64,000 nucleotides of DNA. It comes from Streptomyces typhae. GTDB taxonomy: Bacteria; Actinomycetota; Actinomycetes; Streptomycetales; Streptomycetaceae. The stretch covers positions 352,223 through 416,222 of the forward strand of contig NZ_WPNZ01000007.1 of assembly GCF_009755605.1 (NCBI RefSeq). The letters are read 5' to 3'. Of this stretch, positions 56,170 through 63,144 are shown piece after piece (position 1 is the first letter of the stretch; each line of letters starts with the position of its first letter). Below the pieces are notes generated by a model. That model did no database searches. It had not been told where the DNA came from and saw only the letters and a list, made by a program, of their open reading frames with translations. Made by a program: the position numbers and the translations under genes.

Positions 56170-57145
56170 AGACCCAGCCGGATCCCCGGCCGCATCCCCA
56201 ACTGCATCCCCAACTGCATCCCCGAATGCATCCCCGGCTGCGTACCCAGCCGCGTTCCCCGACCGGCCCCTGAAGATCGCGTACTCGCCCTGCCCGAACG
56301 ACACCTTCGTCTTCGACGCGTGGGCGCACGGCCGGGTGCCGGGCGCCCCCGAGCTGGACGTGACCTTCGCCGACATCGACATCACGAACGGCATCGCGGA
56401 GGCCGCCGCGAGCGGCGCGGGCGAGGGCGCGGACGACAGCGCGCGCGCCGGGTTCGACGTGCTGAAGGTGTCGTACGCCGTGCTCCCCTACGTCCTCGAC
56501 GAGTACGCCCTGCTGCCCTGCGGCGGTGCCCTCGGGCGCGGTTGCGGGCCGCTGGTCCTCACCCGGGAGGCCGGGGTCGACCTCACCGGCGGGACGGTCG
56601 CCGTGCCCAGCGAGAAGTCGACCGCCTATCTGCTGTTCCGGCTGTGGGCCGCCGATGTGCTGCCGGGCGGGGTCGGCGAGATCGTGGTGCTGCCGTTCGA
56701 CCAGATCATGCCCGCCGTGCGGGACGGGAAGGTCGACGGCGGGCTCGTCATCCACGAGGCGCGGTTCACCTATCAGAACTACGGGCTGCACAAGCTGGCC
56801 GACATGGGCGAGCACTGGGAGGCGACGACCGGGCTGCCCATTCCGCTCGGGGCGATCATCGCGCGGCGGGGGCTCGGGGAGGGCGCGTTGCGGGGGCTCG
56901 CCGACGCGGCCCGTGCTTCCGTCCGGATGGCCTGGGACGACCCCGAGGCCTCTCGGGGCTATGTCCTGGAGCACGCCCAGGAGATGGATCCCGCCGTTGC
57001 CGATCAGCACATCGGGTTGTACGTGAACGAGTTCACGGCGGATCTGGGCGAGGCGGGGTATGCGGCCGTACGCGGCCTCCTCACCAGGGCCGCGGCGGAG
57101 GGCCTCGTCCCGGCCCTGCGCCCCGGCGCGCTGGAGTTCCCCTGA
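56162..57145 (+). CDS. mqnD: 1,4-dihydroxy-6-naphthoate synthase
   Basis: 327 aa. MqnD signatures: LKIAYSPCPNDTFVFDAWAHG near 37-57, FDVLKVSYAVLPYVLDEYALL, GCGPLVL, VPSEKSTAYLLFRL, and catalytic His in GGLVIHEARFTYQ. It turns cyclic dehypoxanthine futalosine into 1,4-dihydroxy-6-naphthoate in the futalosine menaquinone pathway. Residues ~5-33 are ASPTASPTASPNASP repeats from a 12-bp DNA array (56189-56250), unusual for the family. Coupled to mqnB by an 8-nt overlap. mqnA and mqnC are not in the window. The stop is followed by a dispersed terminator-like repeat. Confidence 0.95.
   Translation: MTEDPAGSPAASPTASPTASPNASPAAYPAAFPDRPLKIAYSPCPNDTFVFDAWAHGRVPGAPELDVTFADIDITNGIAEAAASGAGEGADDSARAGFDVLKVSYAVLPYVLDEYALLPCGGALGRGCGPLVLTREAGVDLTGGTVAVPSEKSTAYLLFRLWAADVLPGGVGEIVVLPFDQIMPAVRDGKVDGGLVIHEARFTYQNYGLHKLADMGEHWEATTGLPIPLGAIIARRGLGEGALRGLADAARASVRMAWDDPEASRGYVLEHAQEMDPAVADQHIGLYVNEFTADLGEAGYAAVRGLLTRAAAEGLVPALRPGALEFP
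56189..56250. repeat. 12-bp in-frame repeat in mqnD
   Basis: CGCATCCCCAACTG-type 12-bp units repeat about five times, adding four-residue ASPT/ASPN steps at the disordered N-terminus of MqnD. Confidence 0.85.
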
Positions 57146-57149
57146 GGTC

Positions 57150-57195
57150 CTGGGGCTCCGCCCCAGACCCCGCTCCTCAATCGCCGGAGGGGCTG
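57150..57195. repeat. 46-bp dispersed Streptomyces hairpin repeat, copy 2
   Basis: One base different from 38842-38887 (TCAATCGCC in place of TCAAACGCC). Starts 4 bp after the mqnD stop, again with the CTGGGGC-TCC-GCCCCAG hairpin first, and lies between convergent mqnD and the cold-shock gene. Confidence 0.85.
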
Positions 57196-57248
57196 AAATC
57201 TCCGCCGCACCGGCGCAGATCCAGCCCGTCCGGCGAACGTGGCGGCGT

Positions 57249-57632
57249 TCAGACGTCCAGCTGGTCAGCAACCGCGCGCAGCAGCCCCGCGATCTTCGCC
57301 CCCGACGCCTTGTCGGGGTAACGCCCCTTTTCCAGCATGGGCGTAATGTTTTCGAGCAGGGTCGTCAAATCCTGGACGATGGACGCCAGTTCGTCCGGCT
57401 TACGGCGCTGGGCCGCGGCGACCGACGGGGTCGGGTCGAGAAGGGTCACGGAAAGAGCCTGGTCCCCGCGCTGGCCCGCCACCACACCGAATTCGACGCG
57501 CTGGCCGGGCTTGAGTGTGTCGACGCCGTCGGGCAGTACGGAGGAATGCACGAAGACGTCGCCGCCGTCGTCGCGGGAGAGAAAGCCAAAGCCCTTCTCG
57601 CTGTTGAACCACTTGACCTTGCCGGTAGGCAC
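57249..57632 (-). CDS. Cold-shock domain protein with C-terminal extension
   Basis: 127 aa. CSD at 1-66: PTGKVKWFNSEKGFGFLSRDD, RNP1 KGFGFLS (13-19), RNP2 VFVHSS (26-31), GQRVEFGVVAGQRGDQALSVTL. Longer than the 67-aa Csp; the extra ~60 residues (ELASIVQDLTTLLENITPMLEKGRYPDKAS) are helical. Single-stranded nucleic-acid binding is expected; the extension may mediate partner binding. ATG 57632. A Streptomyces-conserved neighbour of mqnD. Confidence 0.93.
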   Translation of the reverse strand: MPTGKVKWFNSEKGFGFLSRDDGGDVFVHSSVLPDGVDTLKPGQRVEFGVVAGQRGDQALSVTLLDPTPSVAAAQRRKPDELASIVQDLTTLLENITPMLEKGRYPDKASGAKIAGLLRAVADQLDV

Positions 57633-57852
57633 GTGAAGTCCTCGTCCTCGTACTCGTCGTCGTACACGCGGGTGTACACGTGGGTGCCGCGACGCCGCCC
57701 GGCGGGCCCTACGGCCCGCCGGGCATGCGTAAACGGCTCTGGATAGCAGTACAGCGGGTCGCCCGACCCGCCGGCTCCAAGACTATGGGTCCCTGCGCCG
57801 GTGACAAGACGTCCCCGGTTTCTTCCTTCGCGCTGGGAACTACCCTGGTCCG

Positions 57853-58116
57853 GTGCGTGACAAAACCCAAGCGAATTCCACCGGGCCGGGCGACGGACTC
57901 GTCCGGATTGGCGCGATCGTTTTCTTCGTCGGCGCCGTGGCCACTCTGGTCACGGTGGCCCCGCTGTTCCTCGGCGGAGACCCATTCCCACCCGTCGCTT
58001 ATGCCGTGTGCATGCTGATGGGCATCGGTTTCCTCATCGCGGGCGGAGGTGTGCTGCGCTCCATCGCGTACCAGCGCCGTCAGGCCAGGTCAGCGGCGGG
58101 TCCCTCGGCGCCCTAG
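57853..58116 (+). CDS. Small two-span membrane protein
   Basis: 87 aa. GTG 57853 follows TACCCT (57841-57846) by 6 nt, leaderless. Helices at VRIGAIVFFVGAVATLVTVAPLF and YAVCMLMGIGFLIAGGGVL; basic end QRRQARSAAG. No known domain. Its stop TAG shares the tetramer CTAG (58113-58116) with the stop of the convergent HAD gene. Function unknown; conserved in Streptomyces beside the cold-shock gene. Confidence 0.82.
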   Translation: MRDKTQANSTGPGDGLVRIGAIVFFVGAVATLVTVAPLFLGGDPFPPVAYAVCMLMGIGFLIAGGGVLRSIAYQRRQARSAAGPSAP

Positions 58117-58763
58117 ACGGCGCCCTGGGCGGCGCCCCCGGCGTGCGCGGCGAGCCAGTCCGGGAATCCGTTCAGGTCGTCGAGTACGACGTCGGCGCCC
58201 GCGGCGCGCAGTTCGGCTGCGTCGCACGGACCGGTCGGCACCGCTACGGACAGCGCGCCCGCCGTACGCGCGCCGCGTACGTCACCGGTGTGGTCGCCGA
58301 CGTACACGCCGGCCCCGTACTCCCGCAGGGCCTGCGCCTTCTGCTCCGCCCACAGGTTGCCGACGACGACCACGTCGAAGCCCAGGTGCTTCATGTGGAG
58401 CTTGGCGTTCGGCTCGTACTTGGCGGTGACGACCAGGGGGCGCCCGCCCGCCGCCCGTACCGCCGCGACGGCCTCGCGGGCGCCGGGCATCGCGGGCGTC
58501 GCCTCGATCGCGTACGCGGGGTACAGCTCGCGGTAGAGCGTGGCCATCGGCGCCACGTGATCGGCTGGAAACCAGTGCTTCAGCTCCTCCTCCAGGGGAG
58601 GGCCGAGCCGGGTGATCGCGAGGTCGGCGTCTATGTATGTACCGGTGCGCGCGGAAAGCTCCAGGTAGCAGGCGTGGATGCCGGGGCGGGAGTCGATCAG
58701 GGTCATGTCGAGGTCGAAGCCGACGGTGAGTGCGCCGGGTGCCCGGTCGGTCCGTGAAGTCAT
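58113..58763 (-). CDS. HAD-family hydrolase (phosphatase-like)
   Basis: 216 aa. Motif I DLDMTLIDS with nucleophile Asp17 and acid Asp19, motif II VVTAKYEP, motif III Lys in NLWAEQKAQALREYG and motif IV YVGDHTGDVRGAR. Cap inserted after motif I (C1 helical type), so PGP/beta-PGM-like. Cytoplasmic; substrate unknown. It ends sharing CTAG with the neighbouring membrane protein; its start and the next genes' promoter region are crowded with 21-bp repeats. Confidence 0.92.
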   Translation of the reverse strand: MTSRTDRAPGALTVGFDLDMTLIDSRPGIHACYLELSARTGTYIDADLAITRLGPPLEEELKHWFPADHVAPMATLYRELYPAYAIEATPAMPGAREAVAAVRAAGGRPLVVTAKYEPNAKLHMKHLGFDVVVVGNLWAEQKAQALREYGAGVYVGDHTGDVRGARTAGALSVAVPTGPCDAAELRAAGADVVLDDLNGFPDWLAAHAGGAAQGAV

Positions 58764-58775
58764 GGTTCCATTCTG

Positions 58776-58911
58776 CCGACGGCCCCCGGACCTCCCCGAC
58801 CTCCCCCTACGATCCCGGGATCTTTCCCGACGACCCCGGGATCTCCCCTTACGGCCCCGGGACCGCCCCCGACGGCCCCGGGATCTTCCCCGAGGGCCCC
58901 GACTCCGGGGC
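58776..58911. repeat. 21-bp tandem repeat upstream of the iron transporter
   Basis: About six degenerate units of CCCGACGGCCCCGGGATCTTC run from 58776 to 58911 between the divergent HAD and FecCD genes. Spacing is 20-23 bp, about two helical turns. Any promoter elements for the HAD gene lie beyond or within it. Confidence 0.75.
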
Positions 58912-58930
58912 GGGCGCCGCTTCCCGCCCC

Positions 58931-58936
58931 TAGACT
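58931..58936 (+). promoter_or_regulatory. -10 hexamer of the leaderless siderophore-import operon
   Basis: TAGACT followed by 6 nt and the ATG of the first permease. No Shine-Dalgarno. I could not see an iron box (TTAGGTTAGGCT type) near it, so DmdR control is unproved. Confidence 0.55.
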
Positions 58937-58942
58937 TATCCG

Positions 58943-59941
58943 ATGTCCGTCAGACGCGTCGTCGCGATGACGGCGGCCGTGCTGGCCCTGTTGCTCGCGG
59001 TCCTGTTCAGCCTCGCCGTCGGTGCCCGCGCGATCGCGCCGTCCGACGTCCTCGCCGCCCTCCTCGGCGACGGGCACGGCGACGCCGCCGCAGCCGAGGT
59101 GGTCCGGGAGATGCGGGTGCCCCGCACCCTCGTCGGCGTGATGGTGGGCGCCGCCCTCGCTGTCGCCGGTACGGCCCTTCAGGGCATCACCCGCAACCCC
59201 ATCGCCGACCCCGGCGTCCTCGGCATCAGCCAGGGCGCGTCCGTCGGCGTCGTCCTCGCCATCGCGTACGCAGGCGCGCACACGCTGACGGGCTACGTCG
59301 GGTACGCCTTCGCGGGCGCGGGGATCGCCTCCGTCGTGGTGTACGGCGTCGCCAACAGCGGGCGCGGCGGGGCCACCCCCGTGAAGCTCGCCCTCGCCGG
59401 CGCCGCCGTCAACGCCCTGCTCGTCTCCGTCACCACCGCCGTCCTGACCACCAAGGCCTCCGCGCTCGACGAGTTCCGCTTCTGGCAGGTCGGCTCGCTG
59501 TCCGGGCGCGACGCCGACATCGCCGCCCGGATCTGGCCGTTCCTCCTGGTGGGGCTCCTCCTCGTGCTGTCCGTCGCCCGGGGGCTCGACGCGCTGGCCC
59601 TCGGCGAGGACGTGGCGAAGGGGCTCGGGCAGCGGGTCGCGACGGTACGGGTGGTGGGCGGGCTCGGGGCGACCGTCCTCACCGCCGTGGGCGTCGCCGC
59701 CGCCGGGCCCCTCGCCTTCATCGGCCTCGCCGTCCCCCACATCGCCCGCGCCCTCGTCGGCACCGCCCACCGCTGGGTCCTCCCCCTCGCCGCCCTCCTC
59801 GGCCCCGTCATGCTCCTCACCTCCGACACCCTCGGCCGCGTGCTCTTCCCCCCGAGCGAGGTCCCGGCGGGGGTCATGACGTCCCTGATAGGCGTCCCGT
59901 TCCTGGTGACGCTGGTCCGCAGAAGGGCGGTGGCGGCGTGA
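58943..59941 (+). CDS. FecCD-family iron-siderophore ABC permease 1
   Basis: 332 aa, about ten transmembrane helices. FecCD signatures: REMRVPRTLVGVMVGAALAVAGTALQGITRNPIADPGVLGIS QGAS region (~51-100), ALAGAAVNALL, FRFWQVGSLSGRDADIAARI, EDVAKGLGQRVATVR (coupling helix), LAFIGLAVPHIARALVGTAHRWVLP and VPAGVMTSLIGVPFLVTLVRR. Inner-membrane half of a ferric-siderophore importer with the second permease, ATPase and lipoprotein that follow. ATG leaderless. It is also downstream of the 21-bp array. Confidence 0.93.
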   Translation: MSVRRVVAMTAAVLALLLAVLFSLAVGARAIAPSDVLAALLGDGHGDAAAAEVVREMRVPRTLVGVMVGAALAVAGTALQGITRNPIADPGVLGISQGASVGVVLAIAYAGAHTLTGYVGYAFAGAGIASVVVYGVANSGRGGATPVKLALAGAAVNALLVSVTTAVLTTKASALDEFRFWQVGSLSGRDADIAARIWPFLLVGLLLVLSVARGLDALALGEDVAKGLGQRVATVRVVGGLGATVLTAVGVAAAGPLAFIGLAVPHIARALVGTAHRWVLPLAALLGPVMLLTSDTLGRVLFPPSEVPAGVMTSLIGVPFLVTLVRRRAVAA

Positions 59942-59950
59942 GGCCCCACC

Positions 59951-59997
59951 GCTGTGGGCAGCTGGGCCGCCCAGAGGGCGGAACGGGTGGGCACAGC
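59951..59997. repeat. 47-bp dispersed stem-loop repeat between permeases
   Basis: GCTGTGGGCAGCTGGGCCGC ... GGTGGGCACAGC: outer arms GCTGTG/CACAGC, inner CCGCCC/GGGCGG. I recognise this block from many Streptomyces genomes (GCTGTGGGCAG...GGGTGGGCACAGC). It interrupts the operon between the two permease genes and may act as an RNA stem or attenuator. Confidence 0.7.
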
Positions 59998-60021
59998 CCA
60001 TGTTCCGGCCCACCGTTACGC

Positions 60022-61128
60022 ATGCGCCCACCCGGCTACACGGTCCTCAGGCTCCACAAGGCCACCTTCCTGACCCACCGCCGCAGCGGCGCGATCGCCA
60101 CGGCCCTGGCCGTACTACTGGCGGCGACCTGCCTGGCGTACCTCTGCATAGGCGAAACCTACGTACCCCCCACCGAAGCCCTGAAGGTGGTCCTAGGCCA
60201 CCCCTCCCCCCACGACCTGGTCGTAGGCACCCTCCGCGAACCGCGGATGGTGGTGGCCCTCCTGGTGGGCGCAGCCTTCGGCACCGCGGGCGCCCTCATC
60301 CAGACGGTCGCCCGCAACCCCCTGGCCAGCCCGGACATCATCGGCATCAGCCAGGGCGCGAGCGCCCTCACGGTGGGCGCGATGACCTACGGCCTCACCT
60401 CGTACGCGGTGCTCCCGTACCTCTCGGTCGCGGGCGGCATCCTCGCCGCCGCCCTGGTGTACGTGTTCGCCTGGCGGGGCGGCCTGCACGCCACCCGCTT
60501 CGTCCTCATCGGCATCGGCTTCGCGGTCGCGCTCCGCTCGGTGACCACGCTGTTCATGACGGAGGGCGACTACCTGGTCGCGCAGCAGGCGCAGATCTGG
60601 ATGACGGGCTCCCTGAACGGCCGCGGCTGGGCGGAGGCCGAGCCCCTCGCCCTGGCCCTCCTCGCGCTGCTCCCGTTCGTGGCCTGGGCGGCCCGAGCCC
60701 AGCGCGCGGTGACGATGGACGACGACACGGCGACGGCGCTCGGCACCCGCCTGGGCCGCGTCCGCCTCGGCCTGGTCCTGCTCGGCGTCGTCCTGGCCTC
60801 GCTCGCGACCGGCGCCGCGGGGCCCGTCGAGTTCGTGGCGCTGCTCTCCCCGCAGATCGCCCGCCGTCTCACGCGCACCGCGCAGATCCCGCTGCTCTCC
60901 TCGGCCCTGCTCGGCGCCCTCGTCGTGGTCCTCGCCGACCTCCTCGCCCGCAGGCTGTTCGCGCCGACGGAACTGCCGGTGGGCGTCCTGACGGCGGCCG
61001 TCGGAGCCCCGTACCTGATCTGGCTGATCGTACGGAGCCACGGCACCCGCAGCCGCACCACGCGCCCCGCCCGCGCATCCCGTACCGACCACGCATCCCG
61101 CACCGCCCGCACCGGAGGCACCGCTTGA
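60022..61128 (+). CDS. FecCD-family iron-siderophore ABC permease 2
   Basis: 368 aa from the ATG at 60022. TREPRMVVALLVGAAFGTAGALIQTVARNPLASPDIIGIS region, FVLIGIGFAVALRSVTTLFM, IWMTGSLNGRGWAEAEPLAL, ATALGTRLGRVRLGLVLLGV (coupling), VEFVALLSPQIARRLTRTAQ and LPVGVLTAAVGAPYLIWLIVRS. The C-terminal ~25 residues are Arg/Thr/Ser-rich (SRTTRPARASRTDHASRT). Second half of the permease dimer. Overlaps the ATPase start by 4 nt (TTGA). Confidence 0.92.
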   Translation: MRPPGYTVLRLHKATFLTHRRSGAIATALAVLLAATCLAYLCIGETYVPPTEALKVVLGHPSPHDLVVGTLREPRMVVALLVGAAFGTAGALIQTVARNPLASPDIIGISQGASALTVGAMTYGLTSYAVLPYLSVAGGILAAALVYVFAWRGGLHATRFVLIGIGFAVALRSVTTLFMTEGDYLVAQQAQIWMTGSLNGRGWAEAEPLALALLALLPFVAWAARAQRAVTMDDDTATALGTRLGRVRLGLVLLGVVLASLATGAAGPVEFVALLSPQIARRLTRTAQIPLLSSALLGALVVVLADLLARRLFAPTELPVGVLTAAVGAPYLIWLIVRSHGTRSRTTRPARASRTDHASRTARTGGTA

Positions 61129-62123
61129 CCGCACCCACACCCACACCCGCACCCGTTCCCACCGGCGCGCACGCCCCCTCCCGTCTCGCGGCCCGCGCGC
61201 TGACCCTCGCCTACGAGGACCGCACGGTCGTGCACGACCTGGACCTCGCGGTCCCCGACGGCCGGGTCACCGTCGTCGTCGGCCCGAACGCCTGCGGCAA
61301 GTCCACGACGCTGCGCGCGCTCGGCCGCCTCCTCAGACCCAGCGGCGGGGCGGTACTCCTCGACGGCGAAGCCCTCGCCAAGCTGCCCACCCGGCAGGTC
61401 GCCCGGCGCATCGGGCTGCTCCCGCAGTCCCCGGTCGCCCCCGAGGCGATCACGGTCGCCGACCTGGTGGCGCGCGGCAGGCAGCCGCACCAGCGCTGGT
61501 GGCAGCAGTGGTCCGACGCCGACGAGACGGCGGTGACGGAGGCGATGGAGCGCACCGACGTGACCGCGCTCGCCGAGCGGCCCGTGGACGAGCTGTCGGG
61601 CGGGCAGCGGCAGCGTGTGTGGATCGCCATGGCCCTCGCCCAGGAGACGGAGCTGCTGCTCCTGGACGAGCCGACGACGTATCTCGACATCGCCCACCAG
61701 GTCGAGGTCCTCGACCTGGTGCGGCAGCTCAACCACGACCGGGGGCGGACCGTCGTGGTCGTCCTGCACGACCTGAACCAGGCCGCCCGGTACGCCGACC
61801 ACCTCGTCGCCATGAAGAACGGGCGGATCGTCGCCACCGGCACGCCCTCGGAGGTCGTCACCGAGGAACTCGTCCGCGAGGTGTTCGGCCTCCAGTGCGT
61901 GGTGATCCCCGATCCGGTGACCGGGTCGCCGCTGGTGGTGCCCGGTACGCCGTGGCGGCCCCCGCCCGCTCCTCCGCCCGCCACCGATTCCCCGGCCCGG
62001 AAGCCCCCTCCCAGCGAGCCCTCTCCGAACGAGCCCTCTCCCAGCGAGCCCTCTCCCAGCGCGCCTTCTCCGAACGAGTCCACTTCCAGCGAGCCCTCTC
62101 CGAACGAAAGGCCTGCCTCATGA
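61125..62123 (+). CDS. Iron-siderophore ABC transporter ATPase, TTG start
   Basis: 332 aa from TTG 61125; GGAGG at 61114-61118 lies 6 nt upstream and the codon overlaps the permease stop, both supporting TTG. Walker A GPNACGKST, Q-loop RRIGLLPQSPVAPEAITV, signature DELSGGQRQRVWIAMAL, Walker B ELLLLDEPTTYLDIAHQ, His-loop VVVLHDLNQAARYADH, all FepC/FhuC type. The last ~40 residues are a Pro/Ser/Asn/Glu repeat (PSEPSPNEPSPSE) from a 15-bp array at 62004-62107, an odd tail for such an ATPase. Coupled to the lipoprotein by ATGA. Confidence 0.92.
   Translation: MTAPTPTPAPVPTGAHAPSRLAARALTLAYEDRTVVHDLDLAVPDGRVTVVVGPNACGKSTTLRALGRLLRPSGGAVLLDGEALAKLPTRQVARRIGLLPQSPVAPEAITVADLVARGRQPHQRWWQQWSDADETAVTEAMERTDVTALAERPVDELSGGQRQRVWIAMALAQETELLLLDEPTTYLDIAHQVEVLDLVRQLNHDRGRTVVVVLHDLNQAARYADHLVAMKNGRIVATGTPSEVVTEELVREVFGLQCVVIPDPVTGSPLVVPGTPWRPPPAPPPATDSPARKPPPSEPSPNEPSPSEPSPSAPSPNESTSSEPSPNERPAS
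62004..62107. repeat. 15-bp in-frame repeat at the ATPase C-terminus
   Basis: Units of the CCCTCTCCCAGCGAG/CCCTCTCCGAACGAG type repeat about six or seven times up to the end of the ATPase gene, encoding PSPSE/PSPNE steps. Confidence 0.85.
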
Positions 62124-63118
62124 CCGGATCTCCCCGCCGTCGTCCCCTCGCCCTGTCCGGCGCCCTCGTCCTGTCCTGCGTGCTCGCGACACTGTCGGCG
62201 TGCGGTTCCTCCGACGACTCGGACGACTCCGGGTCGGGGTCGGGGTCCGGTTCCGGGTCGGGAAAGACGCACACCGTGCAGACCGCCATGGGGGATGTCG
62301 AGGTCAAGGAGAAGCCCGAGCGGGTCGTCGTGCTCGACACCGCAGAGCTGGACTCGGCGATCACCCTCGGGGTGAAGCCGGTCGGTGCCACGCACGTCGA
62401 GGCGTCCGGCGGGTTCCTGAGCTATCTGCCGAAGGACGAGGTCACGGGCATCAAGGACGTCGGCGAGATGACGAACCCGAACATGGAGGCCATCGCCGCG
62501 CTCAAGCCCGATCTGATCCTCACCTCGAAGATCCGGCACGCGGCGCAGTACGACCAGTTGAAAAAGATCGCCCCGACGGTGATGACGGAGACGACCGGCC
62601 ACCCCTGGAAGGAGAACTTCCGGACGCACGCGGACGCGCTCGGCAGGAACGCCGAGGCGAAGAAGGCCGTCGCCGACTACACCGCCCACGCCAAGAAGGT
62701 CACAGCGGCGCTCGGCGGGCCCGCGAAGGCCGAGGCGACCGAGGTGAACGTCCTGCGCTTCATCGAGGGCGCGGACATCCGCATCTACGGCGAGCAGACC
62801 TACATCGCCACCATCCTCAAGGACGTCGGGCTCGGCCGGGCGCCGATCTCCGCGAAGGCCAAGGACGGCTTCTCCTACGACGTGTCGCCCGAGAAGATCG
62901 ACCTGGCGGACACCGACGTCATCTTCCGGTCCACGTACGGCGATCCGAAGAAGGCCAAGCAGACGCAGACCGTGGGCAGCGGCCTGTGGAAGAACATGAA
63001 GGCCGTGAAGTCCGGCAACGTGCACGTCGTCGACGACGAGCTGTGGATCCAGGGCATCGGCTACACGGCCGCCGCGAAGATCCTGGACGAGTTGCAGGCG
63101 GACCTCACGGAGAAGTAG
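62120..63118 (+). CDS. Iron-siderophore ABC transporter substrate-binding lipoprotein
   Basis: 332 aa. Lipobox LSAC (~25-28: ATLSACGSSDD), then a Gly/Ser/Asp linker. The periplasmic-binding type III fold: RVVVLDTAELDSAITLGVKPVGATHV, MEAIAALKPDLILTS, FRTHADALGR, a VLRFIEGADIRIYG strand, YDVSPEKIDLADTDVIFRST, and GSGLWKNMKAVKSGNVHVVDDELW. Captures ferric siderophore at the cell surface for the permeases. Overlaps the ATPase (ATGA 62120-62123). Fourth and last gene of a complete importer, so the operon is functional on paper. Confidence 0.94.
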   Translation: MTGSPRRRPLALSGALVLSCVLATLSACGSSDDSDDSGSGSGSGSGSGKTHTVQTAMGDVEVKEKPERVVVLDTAELDSAITLGVKPVGATHVEASGGFLSYLPKDEVTGIKDVGEMTNPNMEAIAALKPDLILTSKIRHAAQYDQLKKIAPTVMTETTGHPWKENFRTHADALGRNAEAKKAVADYTAHAKKVTAALGGPAKAEATEVNVLRFIEGADIRIYGEQTYIATILKDVGLGRAPISAKAKDGFSYDVSPEKIDLADTDVIFRSTYGDPKKAKQTQTVGSGLWKNMKAVKSGNVHVVDDELWIQGIGYTAAAKILDELQADLTEK

Positions 63119-63144
63119 GCCCGCCCCGGCCTACAGGCGCCGCG

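Noticed and set aside
58764..58942. Iron box for DmdR1 in front of the siderophore importer
   Set aside because: No stretch matching the TTAGGTTAGGCT-type box by eye; left as an open finding rather than a feature.
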